Positions 39,686 through 47,957 are shown, counted from the stretch's first letter. The stretch is 64,000 nt of DNA from Pseudomonas sp. GR 6-02 (GCF_001655615.1 NZ_CP011567.1:682001-746000); one strand, 5' to 3'. Program-made: numbers and translations. Notes: generated from the letters alone by a model not told the origin.

Positions 39686-40156
39686 ATGCAGAGCCTTGTC
39701 CTACTCATCTGGCTGACGCTTTGCGCAGCACAGGATGCCCGAGAACGCCACATCGCCAATGGCCTGACCGTGGGCGCAGGTGTGCTGGCGCTTATCTATC
39801 TGTTGTGGACAGGGACTACGTGGCTGGGGGCCGAGGCGGTGCAGGGCGGCTGGGCTTTGTTGTTGGCATTGGCCTTCACCTTGCCCGGTTATGCAGTGCG
39901 ACGCATGGGGGCAGGCGACGTGAAGCTGATGGCGACGCTGGGTCTTGCGACGGACGGTACGCACTTGCTCGGCGGTTTCATCGGCGCCGGGGTGGCCAGT
40001 GTGCTCTGGCTGCTGCTGGCGCCAAGACTCTGGCTGCATATGGGGCAGAGGCTTAGAGCGCGTCTTCGTTACCTGGAGCCTGGCGCGTCAAAAAAGCAGC
40101 CCTTTGCGCCGTTCGTGCTGGTGGGTGTGCTGCTCACACTGGCCTGGATGCATTAA
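39686..40156 (+). CDS. fppA: Prepilin peptidase of the Tad system (TadV/CpaA/FppA type)
   Basis: 156 aa with about four membrane helices. The two catalytic aspartates of A24 aspartic prepilin peptidases are in CAAQDARERHIANGL and MGAGDVKLMATLG (GxGD). It lacks the N-methylation domain, as is normal for the Tad-type enzyme. In P. aeruginosa FppA (PA4295) cleaves Flp preflagellin-type leaders. It is followed by pprB after 121 bp. Confidence 0.88.
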   Translation: MQSLVLLIWLTLCAAQDARERHIANGLTVGAGVLALIYLLWTGTTWLGAEAVQGGWALLLALAFTLPGYAVRRMGAGDVKLMATLGLATDGTHLLGGFIGAGVASVLWLLLAPRLWLHMGQRLRARLRYLEPGASKKQPFAPFVLVGVLLTLAWMH

Positions 40157-40277
40157 TCGCAGGCGTCCCCTGTTCTATGTACATAGTTGGAAAGTGCGTC
40201 TACTTTCAAAATTGTTGTTGTACAGCCTGTGGTGTCGGTGCAGGAGCAGCCAAGCCAGACTTGGCATGGAGTGGCAC

Positions 40278-41069
40278 GTGAACAAGCTTACCTCGGCAGT
40301 AAAAGTTCTTGTGGTTGATGATGAGCCGTTGATTGTCGAAGAGCTTTGCGAGTTCATCGAGCTCAATGGTTATCGCTGTGTGCCTTGTGTCTCCGGCCAT
40401 CAGGCGATCGAGCGTTTCAGCGAAGACGTGAATATCGGCTTGGTGCTGTGTGATTTGCAGATGCCTGACATGGATGGCATCCAGCTTGTCCAGGCGCTGC
40501 AGCGGTTGTCCGGCAAGCATCGGGCGTTCGAGGCGATCATGCTCACCGGGCATGCGAACAAGCAGGATGTGATCAAGGCTTTGCGTATCGGGTTCGCCGA
40601 TTACTATCAGAAGCCGATTGATCTGGCTGAGTTGCTCGAAGGTTTACAGCGTCAGGAAGTGGCCTTGCAGGAGCGGCAGAGAAATCTGCAGTTGGGGCAT
40701 TTGAGTCAGAAGCTGCAGTACCTTTGTGAATCGATCGATGAGCTTTATCAGGATCTGGACAAGGTTCGTCGGGGGGCGTCCCCGGAACCTGTGTCAGGTT
40801 CAGTTGACGGTGTGGTCGGTGACCCGGAGCGGGTGGTGGGGATGCCGGCGGTGTTCAATCAGTTGTCGCCGCGTCAGTTGGAGGTGGCGCAGTTGGTGGG
40901 CAAGGGGCAGACCAATTATCAGATTGCCTGTGAGTTGGGGATTACCGAGAACACGGTGAAGCTTTATGTGTCGCAGGTGTTGCGGTTGACGCATATGCAT
41001 AATCGTACGCAGGTGGCGTTGGCGTTGTCGCCCGGGAATGCCGGGGGGCGGCGGGTTTCTGCGCATTGA
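40278..41069 (+). CDS. pprB: PprB-type response regulator, LuxR-type HTH
   Basis: 263 aa from the GTG at 40278, chosen because GGAG lies six bases upstream; an ATG at 40266 in the same frame has no binding site. The receiver (VLVVDDEPLIVEEL, phospho-Asp in LVLCDLQMPDMDG, Lys in YYQKPID) spans about 1-130. A coiled-coil linker follows, then a GerE/LuxR HTH (LSPRQLEVAQLVGKGQTNYQ...ENTVKLYVSQVL). PprB is the transcriptional activator of Flp and related adhesins in P. aeruginosa. The gene is beside fppA as there. Confidence 0.86.
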   Translation: MNKLTSAVKVLVVDDEPLIVEELCEFIELNGYRCVPCVSGHQAIERFSEDVNIGLVLCDLQMPDMDGIQLVQALQRLSGKHRAFEAIMLTGHANKQDVIKALRIGFADYYQKPIDLAELLEGLQRQEVALQERQRNLQLGHLSQKLQYLCESIDELYQDLDKVRRGASPEPVSGSVDGVVGDPERVVGMPAVFNQLSPRQLEVAQLVGKGQTNYQIACELGITENTVKLYVSQVLRLTHMHNRTQVALALSPGNAGGRRVSAH

Positions 41070-41700
41070 TCTTGGCGGCCTTTGGGCCGACCATGTTCTT
41101 GTTGACCGGGTACATATCCATTTCTGCGGTAACGGCTGCTTAGGGTTCCGCTCTTACAGCGGGTCACTTTTGGCAAACGCCCCAAAAGTAACCAAAAGGT
41201 CTCGCCCCGAACGTCCGGCCCCTCGCTAAGGCTCGGGGTTCCTTCGCTCCGGTATCCATCTGGGGGCATCGCCCTACGGTTGGCTTCGCTTCAACCTACA
41301 TGCGATGTGTTCGACTGCGTCGAACGGCGCTGCGCGCCAATCCCCAGATGAACACCTCCACTCAGCCTCCCGAAGGGGCGGGTGAATCAAGATCAAAAGC
41401 GGCAGGCGAGCTAACGCTCGGCCTGTAGTTTGGCGGGTGTATGCCGCTCCCCTGTGAGCTGCCGAAGGCTGCGATCTTTTGATCCTGGCGGCCTGACAGC
41501 CGACCAATCTCTCCCAGACATACACCGACCCACTTGTAGGAGCGAGCGGTGCGGCGATCCGACTTGCCCGCGAAGACGGCCTTACAGGCAACGATGTTTA
41601 TTGGTCGGTAAAAACGTCAGAACCTTCCCACATGTTTTTCAGGTTGCCCGTCGGAAGCGGCGTCTCTAGCCTTTGTCCGTCGCTGACAATTCAGCGACCG
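41070..41700. repeat. Gene-free stretch with probable dispersed repeat and REP remnant
   Basis: No gene is recognised in this part of the 845-bp pprB-DUF6124 gap. 41165-41190 holds ACTTTTGG...CCAAAAGT inverted arms; the stretch to about 41400 is rich in short palindromes (GGGGCATCGCCC; GTTGGCTTCGCTTCAAC; TTCGACTGCGTCGAA) and resembles a long noncoding repeat met often in P. fluorescens-type genomes. 41457-41483 carries the widespread phrase CTGCCGAAGGCTGCGATCTT, also present in shorter form at 31788 and inverted at 61861. 41535-41575 is a REP-like element interrupted by GCGGTGCGGCGATCCGAC, a phrase shared with the pair at 54279. Confidence 0.55.
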
Positions 41701-41749
41701 GGCGTCGCGGCTCGATTCTTGAGGCATAATCGCTCCACCGAACAACAAC

Positions 41750-41914
41750 ACTTTTTGGTGTCTGTCGTTTCGTGTCATGGCGACTGTGCGCGGGATACCT
41801 TCGGGTATGCCGAGCAAGCCTCAGGGGTCGGTCCGCGAACCCGCGTACAGCTGCCACCCCAAATTGCGTCGCGGCAATTTGGAAGTGGCTCCATTTCATC
41901 CCGGAGGTGTAATC
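41750..41914 (+). promoter_or_regulatory. Structured mRNA leader of the DUF6124 gene
   Basis: Two hairpins can be drawn. One is ATACC-TTCG-GGTAT (41795-41808), a C(UUCG)G tetraloop. The other is GCCAC (41853-41857) plus CCAAATTGC (41859-41867) pairing with GCAATTTGG (41874-41882) plus GTGGC (41885-41889), 14 pairs around a 6-base loop. The ribosome binding site CCGGAGGTG lies 11 bases after the second structure. I recall closely similar leaders in front of other DUF6124 genes in pseudomonads, which suggests a cis-acting RNA; mechanism unknown. Confidence 0.5.
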
Positions 41915-42289
41915 ATGTTCAAAGCCACACCAAATCCCCCTGAAACTGACGACGTTTCGCCCTACGAATCCCTCGATTCGAAAAAACTCAACGAAGCCGC
42001 CGAACGCGCGCTCGACCACTACCTCAAGCCACCACCCAAACAACCCGAAGGCCGCAAGCCAAGGAGGATGTTTCTGGTCGCCCCGGACATGGACAACGAA
42101 AGCCTGCTCGCCCATGTCTGCGAATCACTAGCCTCAGCCAGCGTCATGACCAGCGATATCGCCGCCTATGTCGACGCCCCGCAGCGGCATACGCTCCTGG
42201 CGATTCAGCAGGTCATCATGCTGGCCGAGCTGGCGGTGAATCGGGTGCTGGATAACGTCGACGTACCAAAAGCCGCGCCACACAGCTGA
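41915..42289 (+). CDS. DUF6124 family small protein
   Basis: 124 aa, starting MFKATPNPPETDDVSPYESL, the family pattern in Pseudomonas (Pro-rich start, then LDSKKLNEAAERALDHYL). CCGGAGG lies seven bases upstream; the frame continues upstream through the leader but has no other binding site. Soluble, largely helical, no signal peptide or catalytic motif. DUF6124 proteins are short, often multi-copy and of unknown function. It lies between pprB and the tadC end of the Tad operon on the opposite strand to tadC and is not a known Tad component. Confidence 0.75.
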   Translation: MFKATPNPPETDDVSPYESLDSKKLNEAAERALDHYLKPPPKQPEGRKPRRMFLVAPDMDNESLLAHVCESLASASVMTSDIAAYVDAPQRHTLLAIQQVIMLAELAVNRVLDNVDVPKAAPHS

Positions 42290-42295
42290 CCCCTT

Positions 42296-42331
42296 GCAGG
42301 AGCGGGCCCCTCACCACAGGCTCGCTCCTGC
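42296..42331. repeat. Small REP-like hairpin between DUF6124 gene and tadC
   Basis: GCAGGAGCG (42296-42304) and CGCTCCTGC (42323-42331) are inverted around an 18-base centre. It sits between two convergent genes and could end both transcripts. Confidence 0.6.
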
Positions 42332-42346
42332 AGGATCAGCGGTCTT

Positions 42347-43237
42347 TCAAGAACCAAACGCCCGCGCCAGCGCGGTGAAGCTCGGTCCGGCCAGCACGAT
42401 CAGCAATGCCGGGAAGAGGAACAGCATCATCACCACGGACATTTTCGCGGACATTTTGGAGATGTATTCCTGTAAGCGAGTCAGGCGTCGGTCATCGAGC
42501 AGCAGCTTGAGCGCCAGCAGTGATTTCATCGCGCCGCCGCCTTGGTGAATCAGTTGTTGAAGGATCACGCAGGTGTCGGTGAATTCGTCCACCGCGAGCA
42601 ATTGGGTGGCCTTGTTCAGTTCTTCGCCCAGTTCCAGACCGGAATCGACCCGCGCCAGTATCAGGCGCAATTCGTGGGTCAGGGTCGGTAGCAGTTGTTT
42701 GCCTTCAACGCTCAACACTCGCAGTGACTGTTCCACCGCCATGCCGGATTCGAACAGGATGCGCAGCAGTGGAATGAAGGTTGATACCTCGATCGCCAGT
42801 TGTTTTTGCCGCTGCTGCGCGGCGGCGGCCAGCAAGCGTTTGGGCAGCAGGTAGCCGAGGGCGGTGGCGAGGGTCGGGGTAATCCAGTGGTTGTTCACTT
42901 GCGGGAAGAACAGGCCCTGGATCAACAGGCACAGGGCCAACGCCAGCACCGGTGTGCCGATCTGGCAGGCGGCGAACAGCGAGCGTTGTCGGGCGCTGCG
43001 CCAGCCGAGGCGGTTGAGCAGGGTCTGGGTTTCGTTGTCCAGTTGGATCGAACGCTGACCGATGCGGCTGTCGCCCAGCAGTTGTAGCCAGTGACTGACG
43101 CGATGGTCGCTCAGCGGTTTGCCGTCCAGCCGTTGGGCTACCTGGCGTGCACGCCGGTGCTGGTCCAGCAGGCCACTGAGCAGCAACAGCGTGGCCGCCA
43201 GAAACAGCAGTGCGCTCAGCAGCAGGGCGATTTTCAT
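42347..43237 (-). CDS. tadC: Tad pilus inner-membrane platform protein TadC
   Basis: 296 aa from the ATG at 43237 (MKIALLLSALLFLAATLLLL). Membrane helices at the N-terminus, in the middle and at the C-terminus flank a GSPII_F-type domain (LRILFESGMAVEQSLRVLS). With TadB it forms the platform on which TadA drives pilin assembly. The start overlaps the tadB stop by four bases. No tadD follows, in contrast to the usual tadABCD order. Confidence 0.87.
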   Translation of the reverse strand: MKIALLLSALLFLAATLLLLSGLLDQHRRARQVAQRLDGKPLSDHRVSHWLQLLGDSRIGQRSIQLDNETQTLLNRLGWRSARQRSLFAACQIGTPVLALALCLLIQGLFFPQVNNHWITPTLATALGYLLPKRLLAAAAQQRQKQLAIEVSTFIPLLRILFESGMAVEQSLRVLSVEGKQLLPTLTHELRLILARVDSGLELGEELNKATQLLAVDEFTDTCVILQQLIHQGGGAMKSLLALKLLLDDRRLTRLQEYISKMSAKMSVVMMLFLFPALLIVLAGPSFTALARAFGS

Positions 43238-44118
43238 ACGCTTCGCAACATGCGCCACAGCGCCAGGCAGCCCACGACCTGCAAGCCGAACGCGGTCGCC
43301 AGCATCATTTGTCCCGAGCCGCTGTTCCACATGGCCAACAGGTATTTCGGATTGGACACCAAAAAGTAACCGGCAAGCCCCACAGGCATCAGCCCCAGCA
43401 CCACGGCCGTGACGCGGGTTTCGCCGGTCATGGCGCGCAGTTGGCGCGCCGCCTGGTCTCGTTCGCGGATCATTTTGATCAGGTTTTCAAACAGCTCACT
43501 GGCATTGCCGCCGTAGCGGTGATTGACCTTCAGGCCCAGGGCGAACAGGCGAAACTCGTCTTTCTCATACAGCTCGGCGAGGTCCGAGATGGCGTCCGGC
43601 AGGCTGACACCCAAGTGCACGTTGCGTTGAACCCGAGCCATGGCGTCTTTCAGTGGCGCTTCGGCGGCGTTGATGGCGCCCAGCACTGCATCGGCCAGGG
43701 TGCGTCCGGACTTCAGGCTGCGCACGGTGTGGTCGAGCAGCGTCGGCAGTTGTTCGATCATGCGCTTGAGTCGGCGCTGATATCGCCAGCTGATGTACAG
43801 CCGCAGAGCCAGGGGCGGCACCAGTAGCAACATCAACAAACCGATCCAGCCCGCGAGGGCAAACCCCAGCAGGGCGCCCAAGGCCCAGAGCAGCAGCCAC
43901 GACCCGATGCGCTCGGTGGGGCGCCCGAGGCCGGCGCGTAGAAAGGTCCGTTCCAGGCCAGACCAGGATGATTTCGCCACGGTCAGTTGCGGTTGCCCTT
44001 GGGTCAGGCGGCCGAGGGTTCGGTCGATGCCGGCCTGGCGCAGACTGTTGTAGAACAAACGGATCGACACCCCCAACAGCGTCAGGCAAAGCAGGATGAG
44101 CAGCGCCGGTTTGAGCAT
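43234..44118 (-). CDS. tadB: Tad pilus inner-membrane platform protein TadB
   Basis: 294 aa. Two N-terminal and two C-terminal hydrophobic regions surround a GSPII_F-type helical domain (LPTLLDHTVRSLKSGRTLADAV; RYGGNASELFENLIKMIRER). It starts ten bases after tadA and is coupled to tadC by an ATGA overlap. Confidence 0.88.
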   Translation of the reverse strand: MLKPALLILLCLTLLGVSIRLFYNSLRQAGIDRTLGRLTQGQPQLTVAKSSWSGLERTFLRAGLGRPTERIGSWLLLWALGALLGFALAGWIGLLMLLLVPPLALRLYISWRYQRRLKRMIEQLPTLLDHTVRSLKSGRTLADAVLGAINAAEAPLKDAMARVQRNVHLGVSLPDAISDLAELYEKDEFRLFALGLKVNHRYGGNASELFENLIKMIRERDQAARQLRAMTGETRVTAVVLGLMPVGLAGYFLVSNPKYLLAMWNSGSGQMMLATAFGLQVVGCLALWRMLRSV

Positions 44119-44128
44119 GCCGTGACCC

Positions 44129-45409
44129 TCAATACGCCAAGGGAGAGAGTGCCGACTCGCGACGCAGTTTGTCGCCGGCGGGGTTGGCCGCCTCGCGCAG
44201 AAAACCGCGGCCGGTGTGTCGGTCGAAGCGGAACAGGGTGTTGGTCACGTAGACGTCGTCACGAATACCGACGACCTCCACCACTTCGCTGACGCAGCGG
44301 CGGCCATCGGGCAGGCGCGTGAGTTGGATCACTACGTCCAGCGCCGCGCAAATCATTTGCCGCAGGGTGCGTTCGGCGATGAGCCGCCCGGTCAGGCCCA
44401 CCAGCGTCTCCAGGCGCAACAGTGCATCCTGGGCGTTGTTGGCGTGCACGGTGCTCATGGAGCCGTCGTGCCCGGTGTTCATGGCGGTGAGCACGTCGAC
44501 CACTTCGACGCCGCGAATCTCGCCGAGGATGATCCGGTCCGGGCGCATCCGCAGCGCGTTGCGAATCAGGTCGCTGGCCTTCACTTCGCCGTGGCCTTCG
44601 GCATTCGGCGGTCGGGTTTCCAGGCGTACCACGTGAGGATGGCCGAGTTGCAGTTCGGCGACGTCTTCGATGGTGACCAGCCGTTCGTGAGGGGCGATCA
44701 ATTGGCTGAGAATGTTCAGCAGTGTGGTCTTGCCGGTGCCGGTACCGCCGCTGACCAGGATGTTGCAACGCTTGCCCACAGCCTCCTGAATGAACTCGAA
44801 GATCGCCTGGTCGATGGTTTGCATCGCCATCAGGTCGGTGCTTTTGAGCATGTCCTTGCGGAACTTCCGAATCGACAGGCATGGGCCGTCGAGGGCAATC
44901 GGTGGAATGATCGCGTTGACCCGACTGCCATCGGGCAGGCGTGCATCGACCATCGGCGAAGACTCATCGAGCCGTCGGCCCAGGGGCGCGAGAATCCGTT
45001 GCATGACCCGCTCGACGTGGTGGTCGTCGATGAACCGCAGGTCACTGAGGTGCAACACTCCCTCACGTTCGACGAACACCCGGTGCGGGCCGTTGACCAA
45101 TATTTCGGTCACCGCCGAGTCGCGCAGCAGCACTTCCAGCGGACCGAAACCGGTGAGTTCGTCGACGATTTCTTCCGCCAGCCGTTCCATCTCGTAGCGG
45201 GAAATCGCCAGGTGCAGACGGGCGATGTATTCGGCGACTTTGTCGGTGACGAACTGCGACAGCATGGGCCGCGACCCTTCCAGCAGGTTTTTTCCGGACT
45301 CTTCGATGGCGTCGATGATGTAGCGGTGCAGCACCAGTTTCAGGCCTTCGTGGTCGGTATTGCCGGTCGGCCCGTGCGAAGGCGCGCCGAAGAGTTTTTC
45401 CCCGCTCAT
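44129..45409 (-). CDS. tadA: Tad pilus assembly ATPase TadA
   Basis: 426 aa secretion-type hexameric ATPase that powers Flp assembly. Walker A is LVSGGTGTGKTTLLNIL, Walker B ILGEIRGVEVVDVL, with a His box in STVHANNAQDALLRLE. The N-terminal part (about 1-170) is the TadA-specific regulatory domain. Its ATG overlaps the tadZ stop by four bases, so the operon reads tadZ-tadA-tadB-tadC. Confidence 0.92.
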   Translation of the reverse strand: MSGEKLFGAPSHGPTGNTDHEGLKLVLHRYIIDAIEESGKNLLEGSRPMLSQFVTDKVAEYIARLHLAISRYEMERLAEEIVDELTGFGPLEVLLRDSAVTEILVNGPHRVFVEREGVLHLSDLRFIDDHHVERVMQRILAPLGRRLDESSPMVDARLPDGSRVNAIIPPIALDGPCLSIRKFRKDMLKSTDLMAMQTIDQAIFEFIQEAVGKRCNILVSGGTGTGKTTLLNILSQLIAPHERLVTIEDVAELQLGHPHVVRLETRPPNAEGHGEVKASDLIRNALRMRPDRIILGEIRGVEVVDVLTAMNTGHDGSMSTVHANNAQDALLRLETLVGLTGRLIAERTLRQMICAALDVVIQLTRLPDGRRCVSEVVEVVGIRDDVYVTNTLFRFDRHTGRGFLREAANPAGDKLRRESALSPLAY

Positions 45410-46611
45410 TGCACGCCCCTCAACCGGTTGAACCAGCCGGCCTTGGGCTTGTCCGGGCTTTCGGAGCGTTTGGCCAGCTGCTCGCCGAGGGCGCGCAGGC
45501 TTTGGGTCAGGCCCTCGCGCGGGGCCAGCTCGAACAGGCTCAGCCCTTGATTCTTGGCGTTGAGTCGCACTTCCGGGCTGTAGGCAAACACCGCGATCAC
45601 CTCCATGCCGAAAGTTTTGCCCAAGGTGTCGGAGTCCGGCGGGACGCTGCGCAGGTAGCGGTCCACCAGCAACCTGGCGTGGTCGAGCTTCAGGCCTTTT
45701 TCGCGCCAGCGGCTGAGCACCTCAAGGTTGCGTCGGCAGTCGAGCACGTTTTGATCGGTGTACCACAGCAACTTGTCGCAATGGCTGACGAAGGTGCGCA
45801 ATGCTTCACTGTCCGACTGGCCGGTGAGGTTCACCACGATGTGCTGGAAATGTTGGCGCAAGGCACTGAGCAGCATGTACAGCTCGGCGGCGCTGGTCTG
45901 TTCGAGCGGTTCATCGTTGCTGGCGTAGGCGAGGATTCGCAGCCCGGCGTCGCAGGTAGTGAAGGCGCTGTCGATCAGCGTTGCGTCGAGGCGCCTGAGG
46001 TGACGCAATGCATCGCCGAAATGAAACGAACTCTCCAACCCCAGCAAGGCCAGGCTGTCGCCACGGGGCAGCCCCAGATCCAGCAACAGCGTTTGCTGGC
46101 CGCTCTTTTGCACCACGTGCGCCAGGTGGTTGGCGAGCAACGCGCCGTCGCCATTGCCCTGCGCGCCGTAAAGTACGGTCAGGCCACCTTGTGGAATCTG
46201 TTGGGTGTTCGGCGCCACGGTCGGCAGGCGTTTACTCAGGCGTCGCACCAGGCCGGCGACTTCGCTGGACCGCGAGCCGTAAGAGACAAAATCCCGTGCT
46301 CCGGCGCGCATGGCATTGAGCACCAGTTGGTTGTCCATGCCATCGCCCAGGGCCACGATCGCCAGCATCGGTTTGGCTTCCAGGGCTCCCTCGATCAACG
46401 CGCTCTGGGCCACCACATGCTCATGGTCCAGGCCCACGAACACCAGGCTGGCGAAGGTCACGTCCACCAGTGTCAGGAGCTCGTCGAGGTTGCCGCCCCC
46501 GGCGCTGATCACTCGACCCAAAGGGGCGAGCGCCCCTTGCAGCCACTCGAAGTCGGTGTTGTTGCGTGTGATCGCGAGGAAGGTCTGGCTCAGGTTCTGG
46601 CTTTGGCTCAT
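45406..46611 (-). CDS. tadZ: Tad localisation protein TadZ (CpaE-like), atypical P-loop
   Basis: 401 aa. An N-terminal receiver-like domain (about 1-130; no clear phospho-Asp site) precedes a MinD/ParA-type domain. The P-loop position reads LYGAQGNGDGALLANHL, which lacks the lysines of the deviant Walker A motif KGGxGKT. Atypical P-loops are known in TadZ proteins. TadZ/CpaE places the pilus machine at the pole. It is 86 bp downstream of rcpC; the secretin gene that commonly stands between these two is absent. Confidence 0.85.
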   Translation of the reverse strand: MSQSQNLSQTFLAITRNNTDFEWLQGALAPLGRVISAGGGNLDELLTLVDVTFASLVFVGLDHEHVVAQSALIEGALEAKPMLAIVALGDGMDNQLVLNAMRAGARDFVSYGSRSSEVAGLVRRLSKRLPTVAPNTQQIPQGGLTVLYGAQGNGDGALLANHLAHVVQKSGQQTLLLDLGLPRGDSLALLGLESSFHFGDALRHLRRLDATLIDSAFTTCDAGLRILAYASNDEPLEQTSAAELYMLLSALRQHFQHIVVNLTGQSDSEALRTFVSHCDKLLWYTDQNVLDCRRNLEVLSRWREKGLKLDHARLLVDRYLRSVPPDSDTLGKTFGMEVIAVFAYSPEVRLNAKNQGLSLFELAPREGLTQSLRALGEQLAKRSESPDKPKAGWFNRLRGVQ

Positions 46612-46697
46612 TGCGATAATCCGCCGTGTTTATCGACGTGGCCGTTTTCGAGGAAGTGCGGCGTGAAACTTCTGCGCATGGAGAGTCCTCGCTCGAT

Positions 46698-47630
46698 TCA
46701 GGGCGTTTGTTGGGTGACGGCATTGCCGCGAATGACTTCCACGCTCGGCTTGCGAGGTGCTGCGCCTCTGGGGGCGGGGGATTGTGGAGTGCCGGCCAGG
46801 GCCAGTTGACTGAACTGCACCAGCTCGCGGTTGGCGTTGGCCAGGCTCGCCGATGAGTCACCACGGCCGGCCCAGTATTGGCTCAGGCGTTGTTCTTCGG
46901 CGCTGCGCACAGCCAGACGCAAAACCCCGACCTGCGCCGCGAGCATCAGGCGGCTCAAGAGGGATTCAGGGACGGCGAGCAACACGGTGCGGGCGCTGGT
47001 GCGCAGTTGTTCCTGCTTGAGTTTCTCTTCATGGCTGAGTGCCGGGTTGGCAGGCTTGCCATCATTCGTCAGCCCCAACTGCTCGCCGACCCCGAGTACG
47101 CGCAACGCCGGGACCACGACCTGGGCCGACTGCTGGAGGTTGTTGGTGTCCATGCGCAGAAACAGCAGCACATCGACATAATCGCCGGGGCTCAATTGGC
47201 CGCCGACATTGATCACATCATCCGCCGCCACGGCGAGGGCGCGTTCATCGGCGCGGATCATCCGCGCCAGCGTACCGCCGGCTTCGAAACTCTGATCATT
47301 GAGCCAACTGCCGGCGGTGAGCGCGCGCCAGGGTGTACGGCCAATGGCTTGTTCGAGACGGGTCAGGCAGCCCACCGGGGCGGTACGCAGTTTTTCCAGG
47401 GTCACGTCGGCGGCGGTGATCTGCTCGAACGGTGCGATATCACGCAGCAGCACCACCACCGGTTGGCGGGTCGGGTCGTCCACCGAGGCCAGTATCGAGG
47501 GCGTTGATGTGCCGATTTGTGCGACAGGCTCGGGGGCCGGTTGGCGACTCAGCGCCAGCCCCCAGTAACCGGCAATGATGGCGCCTGCCAGAAACAGCCC
47601 GGCCAGGCCCAGGGTGACGCGGCTGTTCAT
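46698..47630 (-). CDS. rcpC: Flp pilus assembly protein RcpC/CpaB
   Basis: 310 aa. An N-terminal membrane anchor (LGLAGLFLAGAIIAGYWGLAL) is followed by an SAF domain (VVVLLRDIAPFEQITAADVT...GRTPWRALTAGSWLND) and an RcpC-type domain (DVINVGGQLSPGDYVDVLLFL). RcpC/CpaB is a periplasmic part of the Tad machine that normally works with the RcpA/CpaC secretin. Divergent from flp across a 327-bp gap. Confidence 0.9.
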   Translation of the reverse strand: MNSRVTLGLAGLFLAGAIIAGYWGLALSRQPAPEPVAQIGTSTPSILASVDDPTRQPVVVLLRDIAPFEQITAADVTLEKLRTAPVGCLTRLEQAIGRTPWRALTAGSWLNDQSFEAGGTLARMIRADERALAVAADDVINVGGQLSPGDYVDVLLFLRMDTNNLQQSAQVVVPALRVLGVGEQLGLTNDGKPANPALSHEEKLKQEQLRTSARTVLLAVPESLLSRLMLAAQVGVLRLAVRSAEEQRLSQYWAGRGDSSASLANANRELVQFSQLALAGTPQSPAPRGAAPRKPSVEVIRGNAVTQQTP

Positions 47631-47957
47631 GAAGGCTCTCCCCCTTTCCTGCGGCGTAACGCCCCCAAGCCTTCTAACGAGATGACTTCGTAATCAGGCA
47701 GTTATGAACGTGGGACTGTTTCGCTATTTGACGGTAGCGCAGGTAAAGCAAAATGCCATCACTGAGCGGTAAATATCTGACAAAAGTAACGGGCTGATGC
47801 CCAAAGTACTGTTTTGTGACGTTAATCAACCGGTTACTGCTTAAGTATTAATGCGTTCTTACAGTTGTTGGGCATGGGTTTGCCGACAATGCTGATGCTG
47901 GCATATGGGAATCATGTTGCGGCAGTGCAACAACCGCTGTCATTCAGGAGACGCGTC
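47631..47957. promoter_or_regulatory. Divergent rcpC/flp control region
   Basis: 327 bp without a gene, lower in GC than its flanks between about 47690 and 47850. It must hold the promoters of rcpC-tadZABC and flp. A -24/-12 type match, TGGGAATCATGTTGC, lies at 47906-47920, 37 bp before the flp ATG, with GG and GC 10 bases apart. It deviates from consensus in the middle and P. aeruginosa flp is known to depend on PprB, so sigma-54 use is only a possibility. ATTCAGGAGA is the flp ribosome binding site. Confidence 0.4.

Noticed and set aside
39945..40265. A longer pprB start upstream of 40266.
   Set aside because: It overlaps the peptidase gene in another frame, is Cys/Trp/Arg-rich, and the receiver starts only after 40278.
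40964..41269. A 101-codon minus-strand frame in the pprB-DUF6124 gap.
   Set aside because: It lies within the palindrome-rich probable dispersed repeat, partly inside pprB, has no ribosome binding site, and is the kind of frame often wrongly annotated over this repeat.
46612..46697. A broken secretin gene between rcpC and tadZ.
   Set aside because: Only 86 bp are present, with no secretin-like codons in any frame, so at this site the gene is absent and not merely damaged.
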